From Musa acuminata AAA Group (Eukaryota > Streptophyta > Magnoliopsida > Zingiberales > Musaceae): 64,000 bases of DNA. This document shows positions 35,883-47,468 of the stretch, piece after piece. The stretch is from positions 186,001 to 250,000 of the forward strand of contig NC_088340.1 in NCBI RefSeq assembly GCF_036884655.1, read 5' to 3'. Each line of letters begins with the position of its first letter. Position 1 is the first letter of the stretch. Below the pieces are notes generated by a model, which was not told the DNA's origin, did no database searches, and saw only the letters and a program-made list of their open reading frames with translations. The position numbers and the translations under genes were made by a program.

Positions 35883-38078
35883 TCAAGTTTTCTCCTCCCA
35901 ACAATCTAAACCAAGTGAACGACAAGCCAACATATCTGGTAATATACCTTGCTTTAGCATTATGTTATACAACTCATAAGCTTTTTTTCTTTCTCCAATC
36001 TTGCAATAACCAGAAATTAAAGCAGTATAAGTTACTAAATTAGGTCTTAGACCAATTCTTAACATTTCATCCATCAGTGAAACTGCAATGTCCATCGAAA
36101 GCAACTTGCTATATCCATATATAAGACAGGTATATGTAAACACATCTGGAGGCAAACCACTCTGCATCATTTTATTAAACCATTCCAAAGCCTTATTCAT
36201 ATTCTTACATTTACAGAAATTAGCAATCAGTGACGTGAATGCAATCCTGTCAGGCATCACGCCCCGTTGAACCATTTCCTCAAACAAATTCAAAGCTTCA
36301 GGCATCCTCCCATCATTGCAGAGCCCATTTATGAGGCTTGTATATGTAAATATGTTGGGTGTGACACCCTGCTTTGACATTTTAGCATACACCTTAAAAG
36401 CTTCTTCCATGTTTAACATTTTGGCAAAACCTTCAACAAGGGTACTATAAACAACAACATCAGGACGAAGCCCTCTCTTTATCATATCTCCAAAAACTAT
36501 CCAAGCCTTTTCAAACATCCGCCCTTTGCACAAGCCATTGATGATGACTCCGTACATGCACAAGTTGGGGGTGATTCCCATGCCACGAACTTCATTCAAG
36601 AACATTAAAGCTTGTTCTACGTAATTCTCTCTGAAGAATCCATCAACTAGGACAGTGCAAGTAACAATATTCGGCATTATCCCTGTTTTAATCATAACTT
36701 GGAATTGTGCTAAAGCTTCCTTCAAATGTCCATGTCTACAGAAGCCATGAATAAGGCTGGTATAGTTATAAACATCAGGAAAAAAATTATTTTTGATCAT
36801 ATCCTCCCAAAGAGCACAAGCACCATCCAGATCCCCATGCTGACAGTACCCGTCAAGAAGAATGCTATAAGAGATTTGGTCATGCCTGTAACCTTGACGC
36901 CTAAGCTCATGGAACAAATTTAGTGCCACGTTCACTTCTCCTATCCTACATATTCCATGTAAGAGTGAGCTATAACTAACCATGGTGGGCATAGTTCCAC
37001 AGTTTACCATTTCAACAATCAAATCGTAGCCCTTCGAAACATCACCTTGCTTGCAAAACCCATCTATTAGCATTGAATAGCTGTGCACATCAGGTGGGAA
37101 TCCACATCCTTTCATTTCATCTAAAACCTTCAGTGACTCTAAGGGCCGTCCTTCCTGGCAAAAACCATGAATAACAGCATTGAAACAATAAGCATTCAAT
37201 GGGAGACATTTGTGCAGCAAGTCCTGTAGAAAGCCCAACGCAGGCTCCACATACCCGGCGCTACAAAGTCCACGAATGTAAGTAGCATAAGTCACTGCAT
37301 TTGGCCTCACTCCTACCTTTTCCATATCCAAAAGAATCTCCTTAGCTTCATCCAAATATAAGATGTCCCCTGTAGCATATAAACCCATCATGATAGAGTA
37401 AGTGTAGACATTGGGAGAAGGGCCCGAATTCTTCAAGGCCTGAAATAAGCTTCTAGCATACCCTATCATCTTCCTCTTAACCAAACATTGAAGCAAGAAA
37501 TTGCATGACTGAATAGAGAGTTGTAGTGCAACTTGCTTAGCCTCTAAAAATGTCTCGAGGGCATCTTCAAACATCGAGGCCTCTGCAAATATATATATTA
37601 AAGATTCATACGCTTGTGATCTCATGGCACCATCCAAAAGACTTACTAATGGTGAAAGCAATTCGAGCATGTTGGAGCCAACATTCCTATTGTATTCTGC
37701 TATATCTCGAAGCAAATGCTTGACCTCCTTATGCATCCCAGCTGACAAGAACGTATGGATTAGCACTGCAAATGATTCCAACGATTGGGATAAGCCAAAC
37801 CTGTTCACTGCTATGGAGAAGCTCATCTTCCTCGCCACTTCCCAGTTCAAAGTACTCACTACAAAGGAGACGAAGGGAAAAATACTCCGACCTCTATTGT
37901 TGTAAAATTCAGATTTTTTCTCGCTCTCACCGACGGCGGCCAATTCTAAGAGTTGCTCTGAGGAAAAGAATTGGTCATGAAGACACGACAACAATGCCAA
38001 AGCGGAAGAGTAGGGCCTCCAAGATCGAATTTTTTCAACAAAGACGCCATGGAAAAGTACTAACCCGTTTCTACTCAT
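35883..38078 (-). CDS. P-class pentatricopeptide repeat (PPR) protein, 731 aa
   Basis: A single uninterrupted minus-strand frame runs from ATG at 38078 (MSRNGLVLFHGVF) to TGA at 35883-35885; the frame opens five codons earlier, but that codon is TTG. After a non-repeat N-terminus of about 190 residues come about 15 PPR motifs of 35 residues, with anchors such as PNVYTYSIMM, PNAVTYATYI, PDVHSYSMLIDGFCKQGD, PDVYNYTSLIHGFCRHG, PNIFTYTSLINGLCNDGR and PNLVTYTALISGYCKIGE. All are P-type, with no L/S alternation and no E or DYW tail. Family knowledge: these proteins bind organellar RNA in a base-specific way and act in mitochondrial or plastid RNA stabilisation, splicing or translation. Targeting is presumed, as the N-terminus is basic, but not proven. 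Intronless, typical of PPR genes. Confidence 0.93.
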   Translation of the reverse strand: MSRNGLVLFHGVFVEKIRSWRPYSSALALLSCLHDQFFSSEQLLELAAVGESEKKSEFYNNRGRSIFPFVSFVVSTLNWEVARKMSFSIAVNRFGLSQSLESFAVLIHTFLSAGMHKEVKHLLRDIAEYNRNVGSNMLELLSPLVSLLDGAMRSQAYESLIYIFAEASMFEDALETFLEAKQVALQLSIQSCNFLLQCLVKRKMIGYARSLFQALKNSGPSPNVYTYSIMMGLYATGDILYLDEAKEILLDMEKVGVRPNAVTYATYIRGLCSAGYVEPALGFLQDLLHKCLPLNAYCFNAVIHGFCQEGRPLESLKVLDEMKGCGFPPDVHSYSMLIDGFCKQGDVSKGYDLIVEMVNCGTMPTMVSYSSLLHGICRIGEVNVALNLFHELRRQGYRHDQISYSILLDGYCQHGDLDGACALWEDMIKNNFFPDVYNYTSLIHGFCRHGHLKEALAQFQVMIKTGIMPNIVTCTVLVDGFFRENYVEQALMFLNEVRGMGITPNLCMYGVIINGLCKGRMFEKAWIVFGDMIKRGLRPDVVVYSTLVEGFAKMLNMEEAFKVYAKMSKQGVTPNIFTYTSLINGLCNDGRMPEALNLFEEMVQRGVMPDRIAFTSLIANFCKCKNMNKALEWFNKMMQSGLPPDVFTYTCLIYGYSKLLSMDIAVSLMDEMLRIGLRPNLVTYTALISGYCKIGERKKAYELYNIMLKQGILPDMLACRSLGLDCWEEKT

Positions 38079-39420
38079 AGACCAGGCCTCCAAAACCTTT
38101 CACTCGGGCAATCGAACAAACACCCATCAAGCTTGAATGAAGAACACAATCGGAAGCAAAGAAAGAGCGACAGAAGGCACTTCTATCGTGCACTCGTACA
38201 AGATTTAACAGCGAGAACCTAGAGAAGTGTTAGTAGAGAGAACACCGTAGGCAAAAACCTGATTCCACGCTGACGATGTGAGACGAAAGCAGCGGTTTGG
38301 GGGCATCACTTGAACGGGGAGAAGAGAAAAGAAGACCTAAGAAACGCAGGCTCGCAGCCTCAGCGGCCGCTCACCAGCCGTAGGCCGCCGCCATTGCCCC
38401 GCGGCTGAGGGTTTGAAGAGGAGTAAAAGTGCAGCGATCGAGCGGCGCCACGTCTAACTGGTGTCGTCGAACCTTCGCACTCCCCTCGAATCTCAACCAT
38501 ACGTTTTCTCTTCTTACGGCTTGGATTGCTTCAGAGTATGACGTGACGTGGTTCGCCAAGTCAAGTCAAGATGTGCACATTTTTTGTCGGAGGACAGCCC
38601 TCCCTTAAATATTTATTTGATTATTATTTTTTCAATGTTAATTTTTCTCTTATATCATTCAATTTTATTTTAATTTTTTGAATCAGTTTGATACAATAAA
38701 TGGTTAAAATACGTCAAATCCTCTATTAAAAATTTATCTGAATTTTTTTGAATCAGTTTGATTCAATAAATGGTTAAAATACTTCAAATCCTCTATTAAA
38801 AATTTATCTGATTATATTTTTTTTCAATGTTAATTTCTCTCTTATTAATCATTCAATTTTTATTTTAATTTTTTTATCGATAAATGGTTGAAGGTTGCAA
38901 ATACTATAGTGCTTGTTCCCCCTCCCTCCTATATCTTTCTCTCTTTCCTACCATCTACCATGGAGGCCAGTGCTATTGTACCAAATATTACATTTATTTC
39001 TGTTAACTAAAACAATAGTGCAAATTCCATATTGCTCCAATAGACAATTTATTTGTGGATGTAAAAGCAAAGTAATTGGTTTCGGATACAGGAAGATCTA
39101 AAAAAAAACTTCAATGGTAATAAGAAAAAACAATAGATTACTTATTCTTATGATGTTACCTTTAAGAAAGCTAAATAATAGGATATGGCTCTTATAATGA
39201 ATTCCTAATAGTTGGGTTATTACAACTTACAGATGTGGATAACTAAGATGTAATCTTGCAAAAATGATCAAATTGTTTGGGCTAACTCACTGTTAATGTA
39301 TTTCTTTTTTAATCAATATTTTTATTCTCACAAACAAATAATATTTTACATCTTAAGCAAAGTTTAATCTGACACAATATAATTTAAACTCATAATAGGG
39401 TGGATTAGCATAACACAAAG
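38079..39420. other. PPR 5' flank, then AT-rich spacer with a 72-bp duplication
   Basis: The stretch 38079-38560 is the 5' UTR and promoter of the P-class PPR gene, relatively GC-rich near 38340-38520. Around 38670-38820 a block containing GAATCAGTTTGATACAATAA and TGGTTAAAATACGTCAAATC occurs twice about 72 bases apart. The rest is AT-rich with no gene. Confidence 0.5.
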
Positions 39421-39474
39421 TATTAATTGCACAAACTGCACTTTAAACAAAACAATGTGCCGGTAAATCATTCG

Positions 39475-40382
39475 TCTTTGTAAACAAACTTTGTGTACAC
39501 AACATTATTTCGCCTTTGGCATTTTATACATGGAAGTCGCAACATTGAATTAAGAAACCCTGCAAGTTTCAGCTTCCTATAACACCAAGAAAGTATTACT
39601 TGCACAAATTGCAATTCAGACAAGACAAATGTGCCGCTAAATCAATTTGAGTCTTTGCAAAAAAGCTTGTAGACACAACATTTCTCCTTTGTGCTTTTGC
39701 ACTTGAATGTCACAGCGTTGAACTAATCACAACCTGCAAGTTTCAGCTGGACAGAATACCAAGAAGTATTTCTTGCACAAATTGCACTTCAAATAATACA
39801 ATGTGCAGCTAAATCACTTTAGTCTTTGTAAACAATTACATCCTTTTGCGCTTTTGCCAATGGAGATCACAGAACAGTTCCCAACTCTTGTGAACATACT
39901 GCAACTTTCAGCTCTGCTAATCACTTCAGTCTTTGCAAACAAATCTGCATACACAAACATTTCTCACATGAAAGTCAGCAATGGAGCGATGCCCAACTCT
40001 GGTGAACCCTGCAAGTCACTTTCACCCCTGCTAAACATTTCTCACATGAAAGTCGCACTCCAAACAATACATTGTGCTGCTAAATCACTTTAGTGTTTGC
40101 AAACAAATTTGCACACTAACATGCCTCCTTTGTGCTTTCGCACATAAAAATCTCAGCATTAAACTAATGTCCAACTCTGGTGAACACACATCCTGTGAAC
40201 TGCAGCTGCCAACAACACCAACAAGTGATAATTTCACTTCAAACAACACAAAGGGCTACTGAATCGCTATGTGTTTGCAAACAAATCTGTATACACAACA
40301 TACATCCTTTGTGCTTTTGCACATAAAGTCACAGCATTGAACTAATGCCCAACTCTAGCGAACACCCTGCAAGTTTCAGCTG
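39475..40382. repeat. Diverged tandem array (about 170-178 bp) related to the PPR 3' end
   Basis: Unit starts marked by TCTTTG/TGTTTGxAAACAAA occur at 39475, 39652, 39823, 39930, 40094 and 40272 (spacings 177, 171, 107, 164, 178; one unit shortened). Each unit continues through an ACACAACAT-like word, a CTTTTGCACATxxAAGTC-like word, CAGCATTGAACTAATGCCCA, and CCTGCAAGTTTCAGCT. In the last unit this second half is the coding sequence for the final residues and stop codon of the PLS-class PPR gene (40329 onward). The array is therefore downstream of that minus-strand gene and shares its terminal codons. Confidence 0.85.
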
Positions 40383-42053
40383 TCCATCCAACTCATGCAG
40401 CACCGAGCAAATCTCGGATGAGAGATGAATCATATCACAAGCAGCAAACTCTTGCACCACCCCATCAATCTCAATCCAGCTGCACCCAGGTGCCCTCTTC
40501 TGCACTCCCTTCTCCTCCAACATCCCCCTCACCGTCCCAACCTTCTCCCATGCTTTAGCTTCAGCATGCATGTTAACCAGAAGCATATAATGTGCACTGT
40601 GCTCTGGTTCCAGTACAAGCAGCTTCTCTGCAGCAATCTCAGCTACCTCCATGTTTCGATGTATTCTACAACCAGAAAGTAAAGCTGACCAGATTGCGGC
40701 GTTGGGTGCCATTGGCATGCTCCTGATCAAATTCAATGCTTCTACTAAGTGGCCGGCACGCCCTAGAAGATCGACCATGCATCCGTAATGCTCCCTCTCA
40801 GGACGTATTAAGTAGTTCTTGATCATGCTGGAAAACATCATTCGTGATTCTTCCACCAGCCCTGCATGATTGCACGCGCTGAGAATGCTGACGAAAGTGA
40901 TACCATTCGGTTTAGTTTTGCCTTCCTCATTCATCTTGTGGAACATGGTTATCGCACCCCTCCCGCATCCATGGATCGCTAGCCCTTGGATGACCGAATT
41001 CCAACAGAATATGTTCTTCTCTTCCAGCTTGTAAAAGATAACCAGTGCTCTCTCTGCACTCCCGCATTTTGCATACATATCAATCAGTGCTGATCCCAAG
41101 TGTACACCAAGATCAAACCCATCGAGCATCACATATAGGTGCAATTCTCTCCCCAAGTCGAGAGCTCCGAGATGAGCACAGGCTGAGATCACGGTAGCCA
41201 TCGCCACTCGGTCAGGTCTGACTCCTGCGGCCTTCATACTGTGAAAGGTTTTTATTGCCTCTTTGTACCGCTTGTTCTGGGAGTAACAAGAGATCATCGT
41301 GGTCCATGAGACCAAGCTCTTCTCGGGCATCTCGTCGAACAGAGAAACGGCAGACTCAACATCCCCTGACCTTCCATACCCAGCGATCAATGTATTCCAT
41401 GAGACTATGCTTCTATCGGGCATTTCGTCAAAGAGCCTCCTGGCCGAGGCCAAGTCGCCAAGACGGGCATGGCCCAGAATCATCACCGTCCACGAGACAA
41501 CATCTCTCTCAGACATTTCGTCGAACAACCTGCTCGATTCATTAATCTTGTCGGAACTGGAGTAAAAGTCCGTGAGTGCAGTCTGGAGTAAGAGGTGGGT
41601 TCCGAAGCCCATTTTCACGATCTGCCCATGAACTGCTTGGCCGAGCTCAGTAGCCGATGACCGAGCACAAGCCTTAACTATGTGCGAGAAAGTACATCCA
41701 TCAGGGAGCACGTCGGACCTCAACATGCCAACGTACAACTCGAGGGCCGTGGACGATTCAGACTGCCGAAGGAGGCCACCCACGACGGCATTGTAGACGA
41801 AGACGTTCGGGTCAGACATTTGGACGAAGGCCCGGAGGGCATAATCGATGAGGTGCAGCCGAGAGCATGCGGCGAGGAACTGGTTGATCAAGAAGGAGTC
41901 GCGAAGAGCGCGGCGCTTGAGCATGGTGGCGTGCACGGACTGGAGGTCCTCGAGCGAGCGGCATGCTTGAAGCAGGGAGGGGAATGCTGGGAGTGTTTGG
42001 AAGGCGGAGGTGGAGAAGAAGATGGCAATGGCCTTCCGCGGCTGGATGACCAT
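40329..42053 (-). CDS. PLS-class PPR protein with E/E+ domain, 574 aa
   Basis: One intronless minus-strand frame runs from ATG at 42053 to TGA at 40329-40331. The N-terminus (MVIQPRKAIAIFFSTSAFQ) is basic and hydroxylated, like an organelle transit peptide. Alternating P, L and S motifs follow: DPNVFVYNAVVGGLLR, LPDGCTFSHIVKACAR, RDVVSWTVMILGHARLGD, RSIVSWNTLIAGYGRSGD, KSLVSWTTMISCYSQNKR, VRPDRVAMATVISACAHLG. Then come the E/E+ blocks (PNAAIWSALLSGCRIHRN, GCSWIEIDGVVQEFAACD). It ends ...LAGCSLELGISSML without a DYW deaminase. Family knowledge: E-class PPRs act in C-to-U RNA editing in organelles, usually recruiting a DYW partner. The target RNA cannot be read here. The last residues lie in a unit of a downstream tandem array. 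Confidence 0.93.
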   Translation of the reverse strand: MVIQPRKAIAIFFSTSAFQTLPAFPSLLQACRSLEDLQSVHATMLKRRALRDSFLINQFLAACSRLHLIDYALRAFVQMSDPNVFVYNAVVGGLLRQSESSTALELYVGMLRSDVLPDGCTFSHIVKACARSSATELGQAVHGQIVKMGFGTHLLLQTALTDFYSSSDKINESSRLFDEMSERDVVSWTVMILGHARLGDLASARRLFDEMPDRSIVSWNTLIAGYGRSGDVESAVSLFDEMPEKSLVSWTTMISCYSQNKRYKEAIKTFHSMKAAGVRPDRVAMATVISACAHLGALDLGRELHLYVMLDGFDLGVHLGSALIDMYAKCGSAERALVIFYKLEEKNIFCWNSVIQGLAIHGCGRGAITMFHKMNEEGKTKPNGITFVSILSACNHAGLVEESRMMFSSMIKNYLIRPEREHYGCMVDLLGRAGHLVEALNLIRSMPMAPNAAIWSALLSGCRIHRNMEVAEIAAEKLLVLEPEHSAHYMLLVNMHAEAKAWEKVGTVRGMLEEKGVQKRAPGCSWIEIDGVVQEFAACDMIHLSSEICSVLHELDGQLKLAGCSLELGISSML

Positions 42054-43188
42054 TTATTATTTGTCGTCACTTGGTTGACCAATAATGATTGCAGTAATCG
42101 TGGCTATTTATTTATTTATTTATTTATTTATTAGTGGAATGCTTCAAGAATTGCAACACATCATGATGGATGTCAACAAAAAGAAAGAAAGAATAAACAT
42201 AAATTTGTTATTCACAAAAATAGACAAGTAAAAAAAATTGGATGGATGGATGTCGTCCTGATAAGGGACCACTTGAGGATCAAGCCTACGTGATTTTGCT
42301 CCAAAAGTTTTGCTCTTTTGAAGCTTCCAAAAGATATCTTTGAAGATAAGGGAGATCCGACAGACTTATGAACCCTTGGTTCTCATACTCCTCAACTAAT
42401 ATGAGACTAAATTACCTTACCCATTCAAACTCTACGTAGCTATATGGCCACCCTTTGTGTTTTTTTTGTCTAGATGCCAGCCTTGATTTGCAAAAGGTTC
42501 CACCCCCGACAGTTTAGCATGCATGCATACACCCCCCTAAAACTATCTTTTGAGCAAATAATATTTAATATTTTAACCATGACAAATAAATAAACCCTAA
42601 AATTCCAATTATTTGGGATTGATTGAGCTTTGTAAGCGGTTGTCTGCTTGATTAAAAATAATTTAGATTCTTATTTATGGTATCCTTCTATCCCATCCCA
42701 TCCCATCCCATCCCATCCCATCTACTACTAATCATCTTATCTTTTTATTATAGTAAGTATTTTTATATTTATATATATATTATAATGTAAAATGCTGTCA
42801 TCTGTAACTGCACTTGAGAAGAAACGAAAGGACATCCTCAACACCACACACACAAAAACAAACAAACAAAAAAAGACAAAGAAAAACAAAAGAAAGTTAC
42901 ATTATGCATCCCACTTAAAATTAGTGTCCCTTTGAGCTACACAATTAATTATAATTTCTGTCGAAATGTTGGCATCTTGTGTTCTGACTATGTAACGAAA
43001 ATTTTAGGGGATAAGATAAGATATCCTACTATAATATATATATATATATAATTTAATCTCCATTCCTTTGGTTTCTTTGTGTATGTATTGGAGGATTAGT
43101 ATCGCTTTTGCAGGGAACATGGTAACACGGACATCAGCAAATCGAGTGTTCTCTGCGTCACCTCCGTGACCTCACGAGGCCAAGGGGC

Positions 43189-43190
<2 letters not shown>
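42054..43190. other. Intergenic region between PPR and ERF genes
   Basis: Contains an ATTT run at 42107-42132, a CATCC pentanucleotide run at about 42690-42722, an AT tract near 43030-43050, and otherwise AT-rich DNA. The first few hundred bases hold the PPR promoter on the minus strand and the last few hundred the ERF promoter on the plus strand. No gene seen. Confidence 0.5.
42690..42722. repeat. (CATCC)n pentanucleotide microsatellite
   Basis: Six to seven uninterrupted CATCC units in otherwise AT-rich DNA. Confidence 0.95.

Positions 43191-43231
<41 letters not shown>
43191..43231. repeat. (CT)n tract upstream of the ERF gene
   Basis: An uninterrupted CT run of about 41 bases ends roughly 260 bases upstream of the ERF start codon. 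It could be in the promoter or 5' UTR; GA/CT tracts can bind BBR/BPC factors in plants, which is general knowledge rather than evidence here. Confidence 0.95.
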
Positions 43232-43235
<4 letters not shown>

Positions 43236-43492
43236 GTGTTTGACGAATTGCCTTGCCAGGTGCTGGCCATGGCAGTGCGTGAACCGAGCCCTGCTCCAGC
43301 GTCGACGTACGAGCTTGCTTCATTAAACTAATGAGAGAATTTGGAGTAAACAAATGGGTCGTGAGACCAAATCCAATTCTATTCCCTCTTTCCTTTCTCC
43401 TCATCGCACATGGAGAATCGCGCCACCGGGGTTAAATCCCTGGCGCGGGGGGACGAGGAGTAAGCGAGCTGCACTAGTGGCTATCGACTCCC

Positions 43493-43858
43493 ATGGCGGA
43501 CTCGGGAGCAGCAGGAGGGGGAGACAAGGACGGCGAGCAGACGCGGTACCGCGGGGTGCGGCGCCGGCCGTGGGGGAAGTACGCGGCGGAGATCCGCGAC
43601 TCGACGCAGCACGGCGCTCGCGTGTGGCTGGGCACGTTCGACACCGCGGAGGAGGCCGCGCGGGCGTACGATCGGGCCGCCTTGTCCATGCGGGGCTCCC
43701 TCGCGGTGCTCAACTTCCCCGCCGACGCCCGCGCCTACGCCGCCGGCTCCTCGCGCGGCGGCAGCAAGCAGGTCATCGAGCTGGAGTGCTTGGACGACAA
43801 GGTGCTCGACGAGATGCTCGAGTTCGCCGAGAAGGAGAAGGGCTGCAAGAAGAAGTGA
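43493..43858 (+). CDS. AP2/ERF transcription factor, group IX (ERF095/096/098-like)
   Basis: An intronless 121-residue frame starts at ATG 43493 ([16 protein letters not shown]) and ends with TGA at 43856-43858. The AP2 domain begins at about residue 17 ([18 protein letters not shown]) and continues through [20 protein letters not shown] and [16 protein letters not shown]. It has the A and D residues of ERF rather than DREB proteins (AAEI and [12 protein letters not shown] context). A C-terminal [16 protein letters not shown] block resembles the conserved tail of small group IX ERFs such as ERF095/096/098. Such factors bind the GCC box and respond to ethylene, jasmonate or pathogens. The coding region is strikingly GC-rich, as is common for intronless monocot ERFs. 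Confidence 0.93.
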   Translation: MADSGAAGGGDKDGEQTRYRGVRRRPWGKYAAEIRDSTQHGARVWLGTFDTAEEAARAYDRAALSMRGSLAVLNFPADARAYAAGSSRGGSKQVIELECLDDKVLDEMLEFAEKEKGCKKK

Positions 43859-44440
43859 CGATCGAGCGCGGCGTCGTCGCAGGCACAGAATAAGCCAAGG
43901 CTGTAATACTTGTATGTAACTAGGCTGATGTTTGGGGACTTGGAAATCTCTTACTACTCCACTCTTGTGTCAGCGATCGTCTTCGCACCAACAAGAAACC
44001 GATATGAACAGTATTCGATACCTCTGATGCATGAATATACAGAAGAAGCACATCCGTTCCGCCGTTTCCATGCTTTCAGGCCACCAATCATGCCATCACA
44101 ACTCCCAAGGGTTTCATTCACCCTCTTTCCGGCTCAGTTGTTGTTGGCTTCAGCATAATCTCACAAACAACATATCGTGAACAAGGGTGGGGAAGCACAA
44201 GAACACAAAGAACAGTCCAACAAGGAAGAAGATTACGAACCAACCGACCTACCATGAAGCCGCCATGCTCTCTCCTACTCATGCATGGTTCCGATATCGG
44301 ACTTCCATCCTTGTTCCTTGCACCGAAACCACCAGTTATGTACTCCATCCTCGTTCAAGCTCGCTGTTTGATGCTGGGAGAACACACTCCTGGTTCTGCA
44401 GCAGGAATCCAGCTTCCTGTGATCTTATGTAGATTCTCTT

Positions 44441-44480
44441 CCACCTCCTCCTCCTCCTCCTCCTCCTCCTCCTCCTCCAT
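44441..44480. repeat. (CTC)n microsatellite
   Basis: About twelve CTC units ending in TCCATGG. Encodes an artefactual poly-Ser/Glu frame. Confidence 0.95.
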
Positions 44481-44960
44481 GGACAGAGACACTTGAACCT
44501 TTGGTTTTTGTGTGTTCTGATCACCGTAACCTCGATGTTCTTGACCCAGGGGTTGATGTCACATATAAAGACAACAAATTTAGCCCAAGATATTTGATTG
44601 GATTCAGCAAACTAGGGCAACAATGTATGCATCTCTCAATCATGCAGGAGAGGATCTGAATTCCCCTTGGATCAAAAACTCAAGCTTCTGAACATTCATG
44701 TTAGTGCAATTCAAATGGGTTTTCAAGATTCATTCATGTATGGAGAGGAGTAGTTATCGGGCGATGTCTTCCTACGTTCTTTCAAGGATTCAATCCAAAC
44801 CTTGCTCGTACATGTTGTAATAAAGATCACAAGTGGTAGCTTTGTGTTTATGTATGTATGGATCACATTTTTTATTTTTATGATAAGAAAAATAATATAT
44901 TAGGATGTCATCCCGTCGATACGGGCTATCGTTGTACTCCCCCCAAAGGACACTCGGCAC

Positions 44961-44990
44961 TCTACTACTACTACTACTACTACTACTACT
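44961..44990. repeat. (CTA)n microsatellite
   Basis: Nine to ten CTA units followed by a short T run. Confidence 0.95.
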
Positions 44991-45101
44991 TTTTCGCACT
45001 TAATCATCAATCAATATAAATTTATACTTATGGACGCATATTCATGTACTTGCAACAACATGTCATTTGTCTTTAAAGTTTTTCAAGCTCATCATCATAA
45101 G

Positions 45102-45342
<241 letters not shown>

Positions 45343-47431
45343 CCTATTTCTTACATAATGTAGACAATAGATTAGTGATTCTGTGATATGCAAATTACAT
45401 AGTTATGTTAAGCACATCTAGGGAAAATTAGTATAAACATAAAAAAGACTATTCATAAATCTAAAATTAAAATTTGATATTGAGAATACTTATGCAACTT
45501 AATCATTTTTTTATGGCTCAGTAATATGGGATGCCACATTTTGTGTTACTTAGTCCTGCATGCAGTTCTTCTTATTTGGAATGATTCTTCATAATTTTCT
45601 CATCAATCCCGACCGCTTGTAAAACGAATTAAAAGTAAAAAAAAAAAAAATTGCCTTTGAGAGAAGCACATTATATGATGAGCCCGTATCGTAATATTTC
45701 TCGAGAAAGAAAGATGGTAGATATTGTTAAATCATACGTGACAAAAGAGTTACAGAGGTTTCATAATAAGAGACTTTTATTCGTTAAATGTCTATCCTAG
45801 TTCAATCTCTGAACCTTATGTGAGAATAGGGAGAATCATATATTTAGCCTAATCCTTTCTCAAATAATAATAATAGAGTACTACTAGCTTAGGATCTAAA
45901 ACAAAGAAGGAAAAAAAAAAATACCCGAGGCAAAAATAAAAAATAAAAAGAAAAACTATAATGAACTTCTCAAAATAATCTTGGACTTTGATTAAATCAC
46001 GACTTAAACAAATATGATATTTTTTTTATCTCTAATTTAAATTAACTAAAGCTCTATCTAATCAATTTATCGAAAACTCATATCTTAAATCAATAAAATA
46101 CTTTATCACTTTTTGTAAAGAGATCCTAGCTCTCCTAAGCTAGCTCCTTATCTAAATAAAAAAAGGGTCTAATTAATATTCCAGTAGCTTTGGGACCCTA
46201 ACGAATGTGAAATCCAATGAGGTCATATTTTTCAATCTTTGAGTCCGACGATAGGAGATAATTTTAATGACAAAACTAGTCTTTTTAACGATAGTATAGC
46301 CTAAAAGACATTGGAGATGCATTGGTCTCTAACTAGCATGATCGACTTCCCATTATGTAATGGCTTTTGTGATCGATGAGCTGATGCACCGTCCACCTTC
46401 CATATGATCATAAGTTCTGATTTTGAATATTAATCATAAATGGTTCATCATCGGATTCAATTATTAGAAAACAAATCCAGCAAAACGAGCATAGAATCTA
46501 TCTATATGGTTCTATACTCTTTGCATACATCAACGAAAGAAAGAAAACAATCTGTTGAGTTAGTTCATGCATCACAATTTTCTCATAAACCCGAGCGTAT
46601 AATATATAGTCGTCCCATTTGAAAGAGCTCCTGTTTCCATATTTAAATTCTTATTCTCAAAGTAACTTTGGTACCCAAAAAATAAATAAATAAATTAGTG
46701 AGATGGATCAATTTTTTTTGTATTTGTCGTGAAGAAATTTTCAGATAAATACGAAGAAAAAGAATAGTCTCCGGTGGAGTCCATTTCAGTATAGCAATGG
46801 GGGTGTTGTTGATGGTACGTACGTGAGTGAGAGAGTATATATACGCTCAAAAACCACTCTTGTTATTGTGGTGGTGATGGCGCTATTATCGACAAAATAT
46901 CCCCAGAAAATCCTAATTAAAATCACATGTGTCGATCGACTTCAGCAACTCCTCTGACTGAGATTATATGATCCAATAAGTGAAAGACAAAAAAGTAGAA
47001 GAGGCTTTCACGATAGAGCAGAAGGCAGGCACGTTCGAAAGTGCCCAAGTGCCGGGCGGACGAGGAGTTGGTGTGCAGGGCCGGAGGGAGGAGAAAGATG
47101 GCGGCAGTCCCATCAGATTCCCAACCCAACAGCACCGCACCGCACCGCCCCGCCTCGCCTCTAGAAGACGCTTCAACAAGCATCCTTTTTCTTTTCTTTC
47201 TTTCTCATCATCTCCAGGGCCTACTCTCGTAGGGGACGCTCTACGAGAACCAACGCTCGCCAGGGGGCATGCACCTCCGATTTCATCCTTTCTATCCTCG
47301 AATCTGATTAATAGCTAGCTGTTCATGGATTTCATACAACTGACTACCTACCTATTTTACTTTTTTTTCTCAAATCTGATTAATAAAGACCATATCTATT
47401 TTTGAATCCGACTAAAAGAAACTATGGAAAG

Positions 47432-47468
<37 letters not shown>
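47432..47468. repeat. (GATA)n microsatellite
   Basis: About nine GATA units in AT-rich intergenic DNA. Confidence 0.95.

Noticed and set aside
38079..38093. Five extra N-terminal codons for the P-class PPR protein
   Set aside because: The first codon of that frame is TTG; the first ATG is at 38078.
41682..42134. 150-residue plus-strand frame opposite the PLS-class PPR gene
   Set aside because: It is the antisense shadow of a well-supported PPR frame and shows no domain of its own.
43354..43893. 179-residue frame overlapping the ERF gene in another frame
   Set aside because: It is the GC-rich shadow of the ERF coding sequence; the ERF frame carries the complete AP2 domain.
44118..44348. 76-residue minus-strand frame with a hydrophobic segment downstream of ERF
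   Set aside because: No family resemblance, no conserved neighbours and no splice partners; I cannot support it as a gene.
46923..47318. Overlapping frames in a GC-richer patch upstream of the GATA repeat
   Set aside because: Frames are open on both strands with low-complexity content; no domain and no exon continuation found.
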